Notes: generated by a model not told the origin, from the letters alone. 64,000 bases of DNA from an uncultured Bacilli bacterium (GCA_934141575.1 CAKPCJ010000002.1:1-64000), one strand, 5' to 3'. Numbered from the stretch's first letter, positions 1-8,814 are shown. Translations and numbers: made by a program.

Positions 1-185
1 AATATCGTATCTACTGACTTTTCAGTTGATAATGCTTTTACTATTGATATTCCACTTTCTATAAATGCTTGTTTCTTAGCTTTATCCATTACTCCTAGTA
101 TTGTTGGAACTGATATCAATAATATTATTGCTAAAATAGCTATTACAGTTAGTAGTTCTATTAATGTAAAACCTTTCTTTTCCAT
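1..185 (-). CDS. Type IV pilin-like prepilin, 3' part cut off by the window edge
   Basis: The visible 61 residues begin with a class III-type prepilin leader: MEKKG followed by FTLIELL, with Glu at +5 of the mature protein, then about 20 hydrophobic residues (VIAILAIILLISVPTILGV) and a charged helix. Prepilin peptidase is expected to cut after the Gly. A strong AGGAGG site sits 5-6 bases before the ATG. The gene follows the parE terminator, so it probably has its own promoter. It is paralogous in its N-terminus to the pseudopilin at 3561-3923. The product is likely a competence or surface-filament pilin. The C-terminal identity cannot be seen. Confidence 0.85.
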   Translation of the reverse strand, partial: MEKKGFTLIELLTVIAILAIILLISVPTILGVMDKAKKQAFIESGISIVKALSTEKSVDTI

Positions 186-256
186 ATACTCCTCCTACAT
201 TAAAAATTATAGGTTATTTTGTATATTTTTTGGGATTTATGATATTATTTTTTGCA

Positions 257-290
257 ATAAAAAAGATGATTATTTTATCTTATAATCATC
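257..290 (-). terminator. Rho-independent terminator of parE
   Basis: On the minus strand a 9-bp perfect stem (GATGATTAT / ATAATCATC) with an 8-base loop is followed by TTTTTT. It overlaps the last codons and the stop of parE. Confidence 0.8.
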
Positions 291-2171
291 CTCTAATGAA
301 AATTCTACATTTTCTTCTATCCATTCTTTTCTTGGTTCAACTTTATCTCCCATAAGTATAGAGACTCTCTTTTCTGCCAAAACAGCATCTGTAATAGATA
401 CTCTAATCAAACTTCTAGATTCTGGGTTCATTGTAGTATCCCAAATTTGATCAGCATTCATTTCTCCAAGACCTTTATATCTTTGAATTTTATAATTAAC
501 CTTACCTTTAATTATTTCTTTCATTTCTTCATCTGTCCATGCATAATACATTTTCTTGCTTATCTCTATTCCATATAAAGGTGCCATCGCAACAAAAAGT
601 CTACCATCCTCTATAAGAGGTTTCATATATCTATAAAAGAAAGTTAATAATAATACCTGTATATGAGCACCATCATCATCTGCATCGGTCATTATTATAA
701 CTTTATTATAATTACAATCTTTTATATCAAAATCAGTACCAACACCAGCACCAATAGTATGTATAATTGTATTTATTTCCATATTTGCAAATATATCATC
801 TAGTCTAGCTTTTTCAGTATTTATAACCTTACCACGTAATGGTAAAATTGCTTGAAAGCTTCTGTCTCTACCAGATTTTGCAGTACCACCGGCAGAATCT
901 CCTTCTACTAAATAAAGTTCATTTTTCTTTGGATTTCTTGAATGAGCAGGAGCCAATTTTCCGCTCAAATTTTTTTCTTTTTTACTACCTTTTTCTTTTC
1001 TTGCATCTTCGCGCGCTTTTCTTGCTGCTTCACGTGCTACCTTACCTTTTACTGCCTTCTGTACTATATCTGTAGCAATAGCTTTATTTTCCTCAAGAAA
1101 ATATTGCATTTTCTCATAAACAATACTATCTACAGCATTTCTTGCAGCTGGACTACCTAATTTAGATTTAGTTTGCCCTTCAAACTGTAATAATTCTTCA
1201 GGAATTTTTAAAGAGATAATTGCTGTTAAACCTTCTCTAACATCGCTTCCTTCGAAATTTTTATCTTTATCTTTTAAAAATTTATTTGCTCTTGCATATT
1301 CATTAAAAACTCTGGTAAGTGCTGTCTTAAACCCTACTTCATGAGTACCACCATCAATTGTCTTTACATTATTTACAAATGAAATAATATTTTCACTGTA
1401 TACATCAGTATATTGAAGTGCAATATCTACCTCTATTTTATCCTTTACACCAGAAAAACTAACTATATTATGAAGTGGAGTCTTATCATCATTAAGATAC
1501 TCAACAAATGCTTCTAATCCATTTTCATAGCAAAATTTATTAGACTTATTATCTTCTTCATCAATAACCTCAACTGTTAAACCTTTAAGCAAGAATGCAC
1601 TTTCTTGCATTCTTTCACATATTGTAGTAAAAGAAAATGTAGTTGTAGAAAATATTTCATCATCTGGTAAAAAATGAACAGTTGTACCAGTTTTATTAGT
1701 AATTCCTATTTTTTTCAAAGGAACATCTACTTTACCACCATCTACAAATTTTATATAGTATTCAGCCTTATCCCTACAAATAGTAACTTCCATCCATTTG
1801 CTTAATGCATTTACAACACTAGCACCAACACCATGAAGACCTCCTGAAACTTTATAACCATCGCTTTCAAATTTTCCACCAGCGTGCAATACAGTATAAA
1901 TTACCTCAGGAGTAGATTTACCGCTCGCATGCATTCCTACTGGAACTCCACGGCCCTGATCTGAAACAGTTATACTATGATCTTTATGCATAACTATTTT
2001 AATATAATTCCCATAACCATTTATAACTTCATCAACACTATTATCAACAATTTCCCATACTAAATGGTGTAAACCTCTTCTATCAGTAGACCCTATATAC
2101 ATACCAGGTCTCTTTCTAACAGCCTCTAATCCCTCTAGTATTTTAATTGATTTCTCATCATATGTTGCCAT
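270..2171 (-). CDS. parE: DNA topoisomerase IV subunit B (ParE)
   Basis: Type II topoisomerase ATPase subunit, 633 residues; with ParC it decatenates daughter chromosomes. The GHKL ATPase domain shows EIVDNSVDE and GGLHGVGASVVNALS, followed by the transducer. The TOPRIM domain shows EGDSAGG and DADDDGAHIQ, and the C-terminus has QRYKGLGEMN. The call is ParE rather than GyrB because the AREAARKAREDAR segment, the DGAHIQVLLLTFF block and the overall text match Staphylococcus/Bacillus ParE. No parC follows: the next gene downstream is a pilin, so parE is split from its usual partner. The ATG has AGGTGG 8 bases upstream. The gene has its own promoter and terminator. Confidence 0.93.
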   Translation of the reverse strand: MATYDEKSIKILEGLEAVRKRPGMYIGSTDRRGLHHLVWEIVDNSVDEVINGYGNYIKIVMHKDHSITVSDQGRGVPVGMHASGKSTPEVIYTVLHAGGKFESDGYKVSGGLHGVGASVVNALSKWMEVTICRDKAEYYIKFVDGGKVDVPLKKIGITNKTGTTVHFLPDDEIFSTTTFSFTTICERMQESAFLLKGLTVEVIDEEDNKSNKFCYENGLEAFVEYLNDDKTPLHNIVSFSGVKDKIEVDIALQYTDVYSENIISFVNNVKTIDGGTHEVGFKTALTRVFNEYARANKFLKDKDKNFEGSDVREGLTAIISLKIPEELLQFEGQTKSKLGSPAARNAVDSIVYEKMQYFLEENKAIATDIVQKAVKGKVAREAARKAREDARKEKGSKKEKNLSGKLAPAHSRNPKKNELYLVEGDSAGGTAKSGRDRSFQAILPLRGKVINTEKARLDDIFANMEINTIIHTIGAGVGTDFDIKDCNYNKVIIMTDADDDGAHIQVLLLTFFYRYMKPLIEDGRLFVAMAPLYGIEISKKMYYAWTDEEMKEIIKGKVNYKIQRYKGLGEMNADQIWDTTMNPESRSLIRVSITDAVLAEKRVSILMGDKVEPRKEWIEENVEFSLEDDYKIK

Positions 2172-2195
2172 AAATCAAACCACCTATCTAAAACA

Positions 2196-2225
2196 ATTAT
2201 ATCATGTATTTTAATTAAAATGCAA
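2196..2225 (-). promoter_or_regulatory. Promoter of parE
   Basis: On the minus strand the -35 is TTGCAT, the spacer is 18 bp and the -10 is TATAAT, preceded by TGA (extended -10). It lies about 25 bases upstream of the parE start. The same -35 hexamer occurs at rpsO. Confidence 0.7.
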
Positions 2226-2242
2226 AAATAAAGTTTTAAAAG

Positions 2243-2267
2243 AAAAAAAATAACACTTACTAGTGTT
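2243..2267 (-). terminator. Terminator of rpsO
   Basis: A 6-bp stem AACACT/AGTGTT with a four-base loop is followed by eight T residues on the minus strand. The stem begins inside the rpsO stop codon. Confidence 0.8.
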
Positions 2268-2535
2268 ACTTTCTTAAACCTAATTTTTGAATCAAATTAC
2301 GATATCTATTAATATCTTCTCTCTTTAAATATTCAAGTAAGCTACGACGTTTACCTATTTTCATTAATAAACCTCTTTTTGAATGATAATCATGAATATT
2401 ATTTTTTAAATGTTCAGTCAAATCATTGATTTCTTGTGTAAGTAATGCTACTTGAACTTCACAAGAACCAGTATCGCCTTCCTTAATTGCATATTCTTTA
2501 ATAATTTGTTGTTTTTTTTCAGCTTTTAATGCCAT
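2266..2535 (-). CDS. rpsO: 30S ribosomal protein S15
   Basis: 89 residues, the full normal length for S15, which binds the central domain of 16S rRNA early in 30S assembly. The recognisable core includes [14 protein letters not shown] near the N-terminus, then DYHSKRGLL and [10 protein letters not shown]. The ATG is preceded by GAAGGAG. It follows truB, as in the conserved truB-ribF-rpsO neighbourhood, but ribF is absent here. Its own promoter, structured leader and terminator make it a single-gene unit, probably autoregulated by S15. Confidence 0.97.
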   Translation of the reverse strand: MALKAEKKQQIIKEYAIKEGDTGSCEVQVALLTQEINDLTEHLKNNIHDYHSKRGLLMKIGKRRSLLEYLKREDINRYRNLIQKLGLRK

Positions 2536-2563
2536 ATTTTCTCCTTCTTTCTATACACTATTT

Positions 2564-2597
2564 ACTTAGTATAAGTCGGAGACTCTATATACCAAGT
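2564..2597 (-). promoter_or_regulatory. Structured rpsO mRNA leader (possible S15 autoregulatory element)
   Basis: Between the rpsO promoter and its ribosome binding site the minus strand forms a 10-bp stem, ACTTGGTATA against TATACTAAGT (one G-U pair), enclosing a smaller AGTC/GACT hairpin. S15 autoregulation through leader RNA is known in several bacteria. That this hairpin is the S15 target is inferred from its position alone. Confidence 0.45.
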
Positions 2598-2611
2598 AAA
2601 AGTACTACTAT

Positions 2612-2640
2612 AATATACACTATTATTTTAAATAATGCAA
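2612..2640 (-). promoter_or_regulatory. Promoter of rpsO
   Basis: On the minus strand: -35 TTGCAT, 17-bp spacer, -10 TATATT with TG just upstream. It predicts a leader of about 70 bases. Confidence 0.65.
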
Positions 2641-2685
2641 GTAGATTATTACGTTTTAATATTTATGTGATTTTGTCTTAAATAA

Positions 2686-3564
2686 CTAAATTTTAAACAT
2701 TTTCCAAGGCTTCATTTTTAATCTATCTTTATCATATTTTTTATATATCGCAAGTAGATTACCTTGTTTTGTTACAAAAGCAACCGTCTCATTATTATAT
2801 ATATTATCTATAATAGAACCATTAATTATTTTTTTTAATAAATCCTTGCTCGGTACTATTTTATCAAAATTATCAATACATTCATTCATACTTTTTAATT
2901 TATAAGAGTCATGTTCTATATCATTAATTGAAAAACAATCACTCAATAATATGTTACCTTGTCTTGTTCGTCTAAGCCCAGCCATAGTAGCATACGTTCC
3001 AAGCTCTCTACCAATATCTCTTATTAAGCTTCTAATGTAAGTTCCCTTTGACACACAACAACTTATTCTAAATTCAACTACATTTTGATTGTAAATCACA
3101 TCTGAAGTTCTTTTCAATGAATATATTTTTACTAATCTTCTAGGAAGAGTTATACTAATATTATTACGTGCATATTCGTAAAGCTTTTTGCCGTTTACTT
3201 TAACTGCACTATACTTTGGAACCTCTTGTTCATATTCACAATTAAACTTTTGAAGACAATTATCTATCAATTCATTTGTTATATTTTTGCAAAATGATTC
3301 ATTTACTATCGTTCCCTCTATATCCAAAGTATCAGTTTCATAACCTAGTCTAACTAGTGCCTCATATTCTTTATTATCAGAAGTTAATATTTCTATAAGC
3401 TTAGTACCTTCATTAACTCCTAAAATTAAAACTCCTGTAGCTAGTGGATCCAAAGTACCAGTATGTCCAACTTTTTTTGTATTTAGTTTCTTGCATACAA
3501 TATTAACAACATCCCTACTAGTTATCCCCTTAGGTTTATCAACGCATAATATTCCATCTATCAT
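2686..3564 (-). CDS. truB: tRNA pseudouridine(55) synthase TruB
   Basis: Makes pseudouridine 55 in the T-loop of tRNAs. 292 residues. The N-terminus DGILCVDKPKGITSRDVV is the family signature. The catalytic Asp is residue 39 in GHTGTLDPLATG, and RISCCVSKGTYIRSL is the conserved second block. The ATG overlaps the stop of the upstream pseudopilin by 4 bases (ATGA), so the two are translationally coupled. This is an unusual partner, because truB normally follows rbfA. Confidence 0.95.
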   Translation of the reverse strand: MIDGILCVDKPKGITSRDVVNIVCKKLNTKKVGHTGTLDPLATGVLILGVNEGTKLIEILTSDNKEYEALVRLGYETDTLDIEGTIVNESFCKNITNELIDNCLQKFNCEYEQEVPKYSAVKVNGKKLYEYARNNISITLPRRLVKIYSLKRTSDVIYNQNVVEFRISCCVSKGTYIRSLIRDIGRELGTYATMAGLRRTRQGNILLSDCFSINDIEHDSYKLKSMNECIDNFDKIVPSKDLLKKIINGSIIDNIYNNETVAFVTKQGNLLAIYKKYDKDRLKMKPWKMFKI

Positions 3565-3923
3565 TCTACAAACTCATACTTGATTTCTTTATTGTCAAAA
3601 TATACTTTTACATAAGAAGTTACCAATTCAAATTTTTCAGAAGTTCTAGGATTTATAAGATCTCTATCAAATTTTCCATCATTAACTAAATCTTGAAGTT
3701 GAATTTTACAATCTGGTTGACAAATAGAAGAAACATATTCATTTCGATGTTCTTGTACATACTCCTCTGCTGAAGAAATAATATCATTAACCACCATTTC
3801 ATACTGACTTTCTTTATTTCTATCAACAACACCTATTATACTAGGAATTGCTATTACTAATACTAAAGCTAATATTGCTAAACAAACCAGCAATTCAGAC
3901 AATGTAAATCCCTTATTCTCCAT
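3561..3923 (-). CDS. Pseudopilin / prepilin-type protein
   Basis: 120 residues from the ATG at 3923, which has AGGTGAT upstream and sits right at the expected prepilin leader. The leader is MENKG followed by FTLSE, with Glu at +5, then a 20-residue hydrophobic helix. The mature part has two Cys about four residues apart (CQPDC), perhaps a disulfide. A start 45 bases further upstream would fall on the -35 region and leave a non-prepilin N-terminus, so it is rejected. It resembles ComGC/GspG-type minor pilins. It is in one transcript with truB although the functions are unrelated. Other comG genes are not in the window. Confidence 0.85.
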   Translation of the reverse strand: MENKGFTLSELLVCLAILALVLVIAIPSIIGVVDRNKESQYEMVVNDIISSAEEYVQEHRNEYVSSICQPDCKIQLQDLVNDGKFDRDLINPRTSEKFELVTSYVKVYFDNKEIKYEFVE

Positions 3924-3939
3924 AATATCACCTAACTTA

Positions 3940-3968
3940 ATTATATCAAAGCAAAAAAACATAATCAA
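3940..3968 (-). promoter_or_regulatory. Promoter of the pseudopilin-truB unit
   Basis: On the minus strand: -35 TTGATT, exactly 17 bp, then a perfect -10 TATAAT, about 16 bases before the pseudopilin start. It directly follows the rny terminator. Confidence 0.8.
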
Positions 3969-3969
3969 T

Positions 3970-3996
3970 AAAAAAACTAAGTAAAATTTTACTTAG
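3970..3996 (-). terminator. Terminator of rny
   Basis: A perfect 10-bp palindrome arm, CTAAGTAAAA/TTTTACTTAG, is followed by seven T residues on the minus strand and overlaps the rny stop codon. The same T-tract leads into the next promoter. Confidence 0.85.
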
Positions 3997-5542
3997 CTTC
4001 TTCCATAGCCCTAGTTTCCCTTATAACAGTTACTTTAACTGTACCAGGATACTGCATTTCCTGTTCAATTTTTGTTTTTATTTCTCTAGCCAATTTATGT
4101 GTTTTTATTTCATCAACTTCATCTGGCTTTACCAAAATTCTAAGTTCACGACCTGCCTGCATAGCAAATGATTTGTCTATTCCATCAAAACTATTAGCAA
4201 TATCTTCCAATTGTTGTAAACGTTTTATGTAATTTTCTAAAGAGTCATTTCTAGCACCTGGTCTAGAAGCAGATAATATATCGGCAATTTCAACCAAACT
4301 AGCTATAATAGATGTAGGTTCTGTATCACCATGATGAGACGCTATCGAATTAATAACGACTTCATCTTCTTTATATTTTTTAGCAATATCAACGCCTATT
4401 TCCACATGGCTACCTTCCATTTCAAAATCAACTGCTTTACCTATATCATGTAATAATCCAGCACGTTTTGCTAAAGCGACATTTTCACCAATTTCACTAG
4501 CCATTATTCCTGCTAAATGTGCAACCTCCATTGAATGTTGTAATGCATTTTGACCATAACTTGTTCTAAAATAAAGCTTTCCAACTATTTCTACTAGTTC
4601 AGAATCCATCTTCGTAATTCCAAGTTCATACAAAGCAGATTCACCATATTCCCTTATTTGATTATTTACATCTTTTAATGTTTTATCATAAAGTTCTTCA
4701 ATTCTAGAAGGATGTATTCTTCCATCTTTAATTAAAGTTTCTACTGTAATTCTAGCTATCTCTCTTCTTAAAGGATCGAAACTAGATAGTACAATTGCTT
4801 CTGGTGTATCATCTATTATTAAATCAACACCAGTGACAGCCTCAATAGTCCTAATATTTCTGCCTTCCCTACCAATCAATCTACCTTTCATTTCATCGTT
4901 AGGTAAATTTACAACAGTTACTGCAGTTTCATTTGTAACATCATTAGCGTATTTCTGCATACTAGAAACTAATAAAGATTTTGCTTTCTTATCAGCCTCT
5001 AATTTTGCTTTATTCTCACTTTCTTTAATAAATGATTCTAACTCATAAGAAATTTCATCCTCTGTCTTCTTAAACAACATTTCCTTTGCTTCTTCTGTAG
5101 AAATATGAGAAATATTTTCTAATAGTTCAACTTCTTTTCTTTTCATCTCTCCAATTTTATCTTGTTCTTCTTGGATTTCAATTTGTCTTTCTGACAATTT
5201 TTTTTCTTTTTCATCTAATAAAGCTTCGCGATTAGATAAATTAATATCACGTCTGTCAATATTATTTTCACGTTGAATAAGTCTTTCTTCAGTATCTTTT
5301 AATTCAAGTTTTTTTTCTTTAAATTCATCTTCACACTGTAATCTATATTTAGTAGCCTCTTCTTTTGCCTCAGCAAGCATATCTTTTTTTATTTTTTCTG
5401 CTTCGCTCGTAGCATTACTTATCATATCTTGTAATTTCTTAATTAGAGACTTCTCCCTTATATGATTAAAAATTATTATAGATAAAATTCCACATACAAA
5501 TCCAATCACAACTAACAAAACAGAGAATAATATATCTTCCAT
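3989..5542 (-). CDS. rny: Ribonuclease Y
   Basis: Membrane-anchored endoribonuclease that starts mRNA decay in Firmicutes, 517 residues. It has an N-terminal transmembrane helix, a long charged coiled coil (about 30-200), a KH domain with [12 protein letters not shown], and an HD domain with the H...HDIGKAVD metal site and SHHGD. The start at 5542 is chosen because GGAGG lies 7 bases upstream. An ATG four codons earlier overlaps that ribosome binding site and cannot be served by it. Order recA then rny is as in Bacillus, but a terminator separates the two. Confidence 0.95.
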   Translation of the reverse strand: MEDILFSVLLVVIGFVCGILSIIIFNHIREKSLIKKLQDMISNATSEAEKIKKDMLAEAKEEATKYRLQCEDEFKEKKLELKDTEERLIQRENNIDRRDINLSNREALLDEKEKKLSERQIEIQEEQDKIGEMKRKEVELLENISHISTEEAKEMLFKKTEDEISYELESFIKESENKAKLEADKKAKSLLVSSMQKYANDVTNETAVTVVNLPNDEMKGRLIGREGRNIRTIEAVTGVDLIIDDTPEAIVLSSFDPLRREIARITVETLIKDGRIHPSRIEELYDKTLKDVNNQIREYGESALYELGITKMDSELVEIVGKLYFRTSYGQNALQHSMEVAHLAGIMASEIGENVALAKRAGLLHDIGKAVDFEMEGSHVEIGVDIAKKYKEDEVVINSIASHHGDTEPTSIIASLVEIADILSASRPGARNDSLENYIKRLQQLEDIANSFDGIDKSFAMQAGRELRILVKPDEVDEIKTHKLAREIKTKIEQEMQYPGTVKVTVIRETRAMEEAK

Positions 5543-5641
5543 ATATACCTCCATTTAATCAATTATCATGGTTATATCACTATACCCATACAATTCTATT
5601 GTATAGTTCATAAGAAAATAAGTCAAGGAAAAAATAGTAAT

Positions 5642-5668
5642 TAAAAAATTGCAAAATAAATTGCAATT
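5642..5668 (-). terminator. Terminator of recA
   Basis: An 8-bp stem AATTGCAA/TTGCAATT with a six-base loop, followed by TTTTTT on the minus strand, immediately after the recA stop. Confidence 0.75.
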
Positions 5669-5670
5669 AT

Positions 5671-6702
5671 CTATTCTTCAACTTTTTCTTTTTTATTATC
5701 AACCTTTTTAGAAGTTAATCCATAATACTCTCTAACCTTTGCTTCTAATTCATTTTTCAATTTAGTATCTGACTTAAGTAATGCTTTCACATTTTCTTTA
5801 CCTTGTCCTAATTTTTCACCATTGTATGAATACCATGCACCTGTTTTATCTATTATTGATGCATTAGCAGCTAAGTCAATTATTTCACTTTCCTTACTTA
5901 TTCCCTCACCATAAACTATTTCAACTTCAGCCAATTTAAACGGAGGTGCTACTTTATTTTTAACAACTTTAACATTTGTTTTATTTCCAATTACCTCAGT
6001 ACCATTTTTAATTTGTTCGCTTCTTCTAATATCCAATCTTACACTGGCATAATATTTCAATGCTTTTCCACCTGGAGTAGTTTCCGGATTACCAAACATA
6101 ACTCCAACTTTTTCCCTCAACTGATTTATAAATATAACAATTGTATTAGTTTTATTAATAATACCAGATAATTTTCTCAAAGCTTGACTCATTAATCTAG
6201 CTTGTAAACCAACATGGGAATCTCCCATTTCACCTTCAATTTCAGCTTGTGGAACTAAGGCAGCAACTGAATCTATAACAACAATACTAATTGCATTACT
6301 TCTAACTAAAGCTTCACATATTTCAAGTGCTTGCTCACCAGTATCTGGTTGAGATAAAAGTAAATCATTAAGATTTACGCCCAAGTTTTTAGCATAAATT
6401 GGGTCAAGTGCATGCTCAGCATCTATAAATGCTGCCTTACCACCAAGTTTTTGAACTTCTGCAATGGCATGTAAGGCAAATGTTGTCTTACCACTTGATT
6501 CTGGACCATATATTTCAACAATTCTTCCTTTAGGATATCCACCGACTCCCAAAGCAACATCTAACATTAGAGAGCCTGAAGGAACAGTCTCTATTTCAAC
6601 ATGAGAATTATCACCTAATTTCATAATTGAACCTTTACCAAATTGCTTTTCTATATTTTGTAGTACTTGTTCTAAAGTTGTATCATTTTCTTTTGACTTC
6701 AT
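5671..6702 (-). CDS. recA: Recombinase RecA
   Basis: 343 residues. Forms the ATP-dependent nucleoprotein filament for strand exchange and triggers LexA self-cleavage. Walker A is GPESSGKTT (about 66-74); the block [22 protein letters not shown], which includes DNA-binding loops L1/L2, is intact. The C-terminal tail is lysine/glutamate-rich. The ATG has AAGGATG about 7 bases upstream. It has a near-consensus promoter and an upstream LexA-like box, so SOS control is likely. It is also probably needed with ComEA/ComEC and RecU elsewhere in this window for recombination of incoming DNA. Confidence 0.98.
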   Translation of the reverse strand: MKSKENDTTLEQVLQNIEKQFGKGSIMKLGDNSHVEIETVPSGSLMLDVALGVGGYPKGRIVEIYGPESSGKTTFALHAIAEVQKLGGKAAFIDAEHALDPIYAKNLGVNLNDLLLSQPDTGEQALEICEALVRSNAISIVVIDSVAALVPQAEIEGEMGDSHVGLQARLMSQALRKLSGIINKTNTIVIFINQLREKVGVMFGNPETTPGGKALKYYASVRLDIRRSEQIKNGTEVIGNKTNVKVVKNKVAPPFKLAEVEIVYGEGISKESEIIDLAANASIIDKTGAWYSYNGEKLGQGKENVKALLKSDTKLKNELEAKVREYYGLTSKKVDNKKEKVEE

Positions 6703-6732
6703 ATTTCTTCATCCTTCCTTAACACTAAACCA

Positions 6733-6761
6733 ATTATAAACAACCATTATAAAAAAGTCAA
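6733..6761 (-). promoter_or_regulatory. Promoter of recA
   Basis: On the minus strand: -35 TTGACT, 17-bp spacer, perfect -10 TATAAT, about 30 bases upstream of the start codon. Confidence 0.85.
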
Positions 6762-6770
6762 TAGTTTTTG

Positions 6771-6784
6771 CAAACAAATGTTTG
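6771..6784. promoter_or_regulatory. Candidate LexA operator (SOS box) upstream of recA
   Basis: The palindrome CAAACAAATGTTTG has the CNAAC-N4-GTTNG layout of the Gram-positive SOS box (consensus CGAAC-N4-GTTCG), with the symmetric second base changed from G to A on both arms. It sits 9 bases upstream of the recA -35. Binding is inferred. Confidence 0.6.
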
Positions 6785-6836
6785 TTAAAATCTGCATATT
6801 TATTTTTACAAATATAAAAAAAGAACATAACAGATT

Positions 6837-7454
6837 TTAATCATTTATAACTTCTGCCTGTTCTTTTTTAGAAAATATAATTTTTTTATTCAATGAATAA
6901 TATTTTCCCATTGAATATATTGACAAAACCGTAGCAATTATAATTATAAAGTTCGAAATACTTAATCCAAATAATTCAAAAGGTAAATTTTTGAAAAATG
7001 TAAATGAAAGACCAACCATCATAAAAGCTGATTTGATTTTTCCACTTATACCAGCCGCTATAACCTTTCCCCTGCTAGCAGCCATCATTCTTATCGCATC
7101 TACTATTGTATCCCTTGCTATTACGACAACCGCAATAAACGGGCTCACCATCCCATTCGCTGCAAATATAACAAGTACTGAATTAACTAATATTTTATCA
7201 GCAATGGCATCTAAAAACTTGCCTAAATCAGTAACTAAATGTCTTTTCCTAGCAATTCTTCCATCTACAAAATCCGATAAACAAGCGATTATAAATAGAA
7301 CACCAGCTATTATATAACGTAAATCCAATTGAACATTCTTTATTAAATATACCGGAAAGTCTATTCCAACAAAATGGAACGGAAAAGTAAGTAATAAAAT
7401 AATAACAATTGCTATTATTATCCTAGTCAAGCTTATTTTATTAGGCAAGTTCAA
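6837..7454 (-). CDS. pgsA: CDP-diacylglycerol-glycerol-3-phosphate 3-phosphatidyltransferase
   Basis: Makes phosphatidylglycerophosphate, the committed step to phosphatidylglycerol, in the membrane. 205 residues with about five transmembrane segments and the CDP-alcohol motif DFVDGRIAR...GKFLDAIAD, all Asp present. The start is the TTG at 7454. AAAGGAGG lies 9 bases upstream, and the resulting N-terminus MNLPNKISLTRI is the family norm. A TTG 21 bases earlier overlaps that site. It overlaps the RodZ-like gene by 14 bases. An inverted repeat with a T-run just beyond the stop may terminate it before recA. Confidence 0.93.
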   Translation of the reverse strand: MNLPNKISLTRIIIAIVIILLLTFPFHFVGIDFPVYLIKNVQLDLRYIIAGVLFIIACLSDFVDGRIARKRHLVTDLGKFLDAIADKILVNSVLVIFAANGMVSPFIAVVVIARDTIVDAIRMMAASRGKVIAAGISGKIKSAFMMVGLSFTFFKNLPFELFGLSISNFIIIIATVLSIYSMGKYYSLNKKIIFSKKEQAEVIND

Positions 7455-7944
7455 TATACTCAGCCTCCTTTTCAAAGATATTCATTGAAATTGAATCTTT
7501 AGCATTGTTTTTAACATTTAATTGTTGAACCAAAAAATATATTATGAACAATACCAATATTCCAATAACTAAACAAATCGAAACCATCAAAATAGAACTT
7601 TTTTTAGTTTTATTAACCTTAGTATATGGAGACACTACCTCATTTTTTCTGTCTTTTTCAGCAACTTTAATTGCCTCTTCTATTTTATCCATAGGGATTT
7701 TAGAAGTATAATCAAATAAAAATTCATTAAATTCATCTATTATTTCAACTGAATCCAATCCCAAATATTTTGAATATTCTTTTATAAAGTTCTTTAAATA
7801 AAAAACATCCTTAAAGGATTTGAAATCACCATTTTCTATTTCTTGAAGTTGACTCGGTCTTATTTTAAGGTCCTCAGAAGCTTCTTCAATACTAATACCT
7901 ATTTTTTCTCTAGCTTCTTTTAGGGTTTCACCTATAATTTTCAT
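7441..7944 (-). CDS. RodZ/YmfM-like helix-turn-helix membrane protein
   Basis: 167 residues. The N-terminal XRE-type helix-turn-helix (about 5-65: GETLKEAREKIGISIEEAS, then LQEIENGDF) is followed by a linker and one transmembrane helix near residue 120. Only about 25 residues lie outside the membrane, so the extracellular domain of long RodZ proteins is missing. RodZ links MreB to the envelope. The Bacillus counterpart YmfM is encoded immediately before pgsA, the same order as here. AGGTGAT precedes the ATG. Confidence 0.85.
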   Translation of the reverse strand: MKIIGETLKEAREKIGISIEEASEDLKIRPSQLQEIENGDFKSFKDVFYLKNFIKEYSKYLGLDSVEIIDEFNEFLFDYTSKIPMDKIEEAIKVAEKDRKNEVVSPYTKVNKTKKSSILMVSICLVIGILVLFIIYFLVQQLNVKNNAKDSISMNIFEKEAEYIELA

Positions 7945-7969
7945 AAATCACCTCTAATAAATATATAAA

Positions 7970-8327
7970 AAATAATATCTTATAAGCCATGTTCTGTACC
8001 TATAAAGGCGGTAAACATTTATCTATCAATATTGATCTCGTACTCGATTCTTGTTCTCTAATACAAGTTCCCCTACCAATTTTGGGTTTCTCACTCGCGG
8101 GGTTTACCTCGTTCCACTTTTAGAGTTTCCTCCAAACATCGTCACTATGGCACTTTTACATCTCATAAACCATAGACAAATCCTTAGGTTTACAAAAAGC
8201 CGTTAATAATAAATTATTACTCTAGGTTATTTTTTCCCTAGACGCGAACACTACCATCATCACAGACAGTGTGAGCATGGACTTTCCTCTACACATAAAA
8301 TGTGCAGCGTTTACCCAGATATTATTT
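7970..8327 (-). ncRNA. rnpB: RNase P RNA (Bacillus-like)
   Basis: Catalytic RNA for tRNA 5' processing, about 358 nt on the minus strand. Recognised from the conserved GAGGAAAGTCCATGCTC near the 5' end, the GAGAAACCC segment with GGTAGGGGAAC, and the closing ACAGAACATGGCTTA. The ends pair as an 11-bp P1 helix (8317-8327 with 7970-7980) followed by T residues, which may also terminate the RNA. It lies directly downstream of gpsB, as in Bacillus. P1 overlaps the gpsB stop codon by two bases. The RNA probably arises by processing or from a promoter inside gpsB. Confidence 0.95.
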
Positions 8328-8649
8328 AATCTTCTTGTCCAAAAACAATTTTTTCCAAATGAGATAATCTTCTTAAAATATCTACATTAGTAACCTCTTT
8401 ATCACTGCCTTTAACAGCTTCCAATCCTGCTTTTAGATTCCTAATTTGTTTTTTAAGCTCAATTATTTCATTCTGTGCTTCTTGATTTTCCATATATAAT
8501 TCTTTATTGGTTTTTGCAATTTCTTTAATAGATGCTATTATTTCATCCAAATAGCCATCTACTTCTTTCATGTCGTAACCTCTAGTAACTACTGGAAATT
8601 CATGTTCATACATTTCCTGAATCAAATCAGAAATTTTACCTAAATCCAT
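8326..8649 (-). CDS. gpsB: Cell division regulator GpsB
   Basis: 107 residues. DivIVA-family adaptor that moves PBPs between side wall and septum. The N-terminal membrane-binding domain contains EHEFPVVTRGYDMKEVDGYL (the F..V..GY...EVD pattern) and is followed by a coiled coil and a short C-terminal trimerisation region. The ATG at 8649 is chosen: AGGTGAT lies 6 bases upstream, and the GTG three codons earlier falls inside that site. Its neighbour across the intergenic gap is the PBP1 operon, a likely functional partner. Confidence 0.9.
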   Translation of the reverse strand: MDLGKISDLIQEMYEHEFPVVTRGYDMKEVDGYLDEIIASIKEIAKTNKELYMENQEAQNEIIELKKQIRNLKAGLEAVKGSDKEVTNVDILRRLSHLEKIVFGQED

Positions 8650-8721
8650 ACGAATCACCTCTTATATTATACAACATATTTTCTCAAAAAAACAAGTGCT
8701 TGTCAAATAAAATATTATAGT

Positions 8722-8751
8722 AAAAAAGGATTGCTAAATTTATAGCAATCC
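8722..8751 (-). terminator. Intergenic terminator hairpin
   Basis: A perfect 9-bp stem GGATTGCTA/TAGCAATCC with a six-base loop, followed by TTTTTT on the minus strand. No confident gene ends just before it, which suggests a small transcript between it and recU. Confidence 0.7.
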
Positions 8752-8814
8752 TTACCTCTTTAACGTTTTTTTATTTTTTCTTTATTATATTTATTTTCAA
8801 GTACCTTATATTAA

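Noticed and set aside
3924..3968. Upstream in-frame start for the pseudopilin at 3968
   Set aside because: It would place the start on the promoter -35 and put 15 non-leader residues before the prepilin leader; the ATG at 3923 has a good ribosome binding site.
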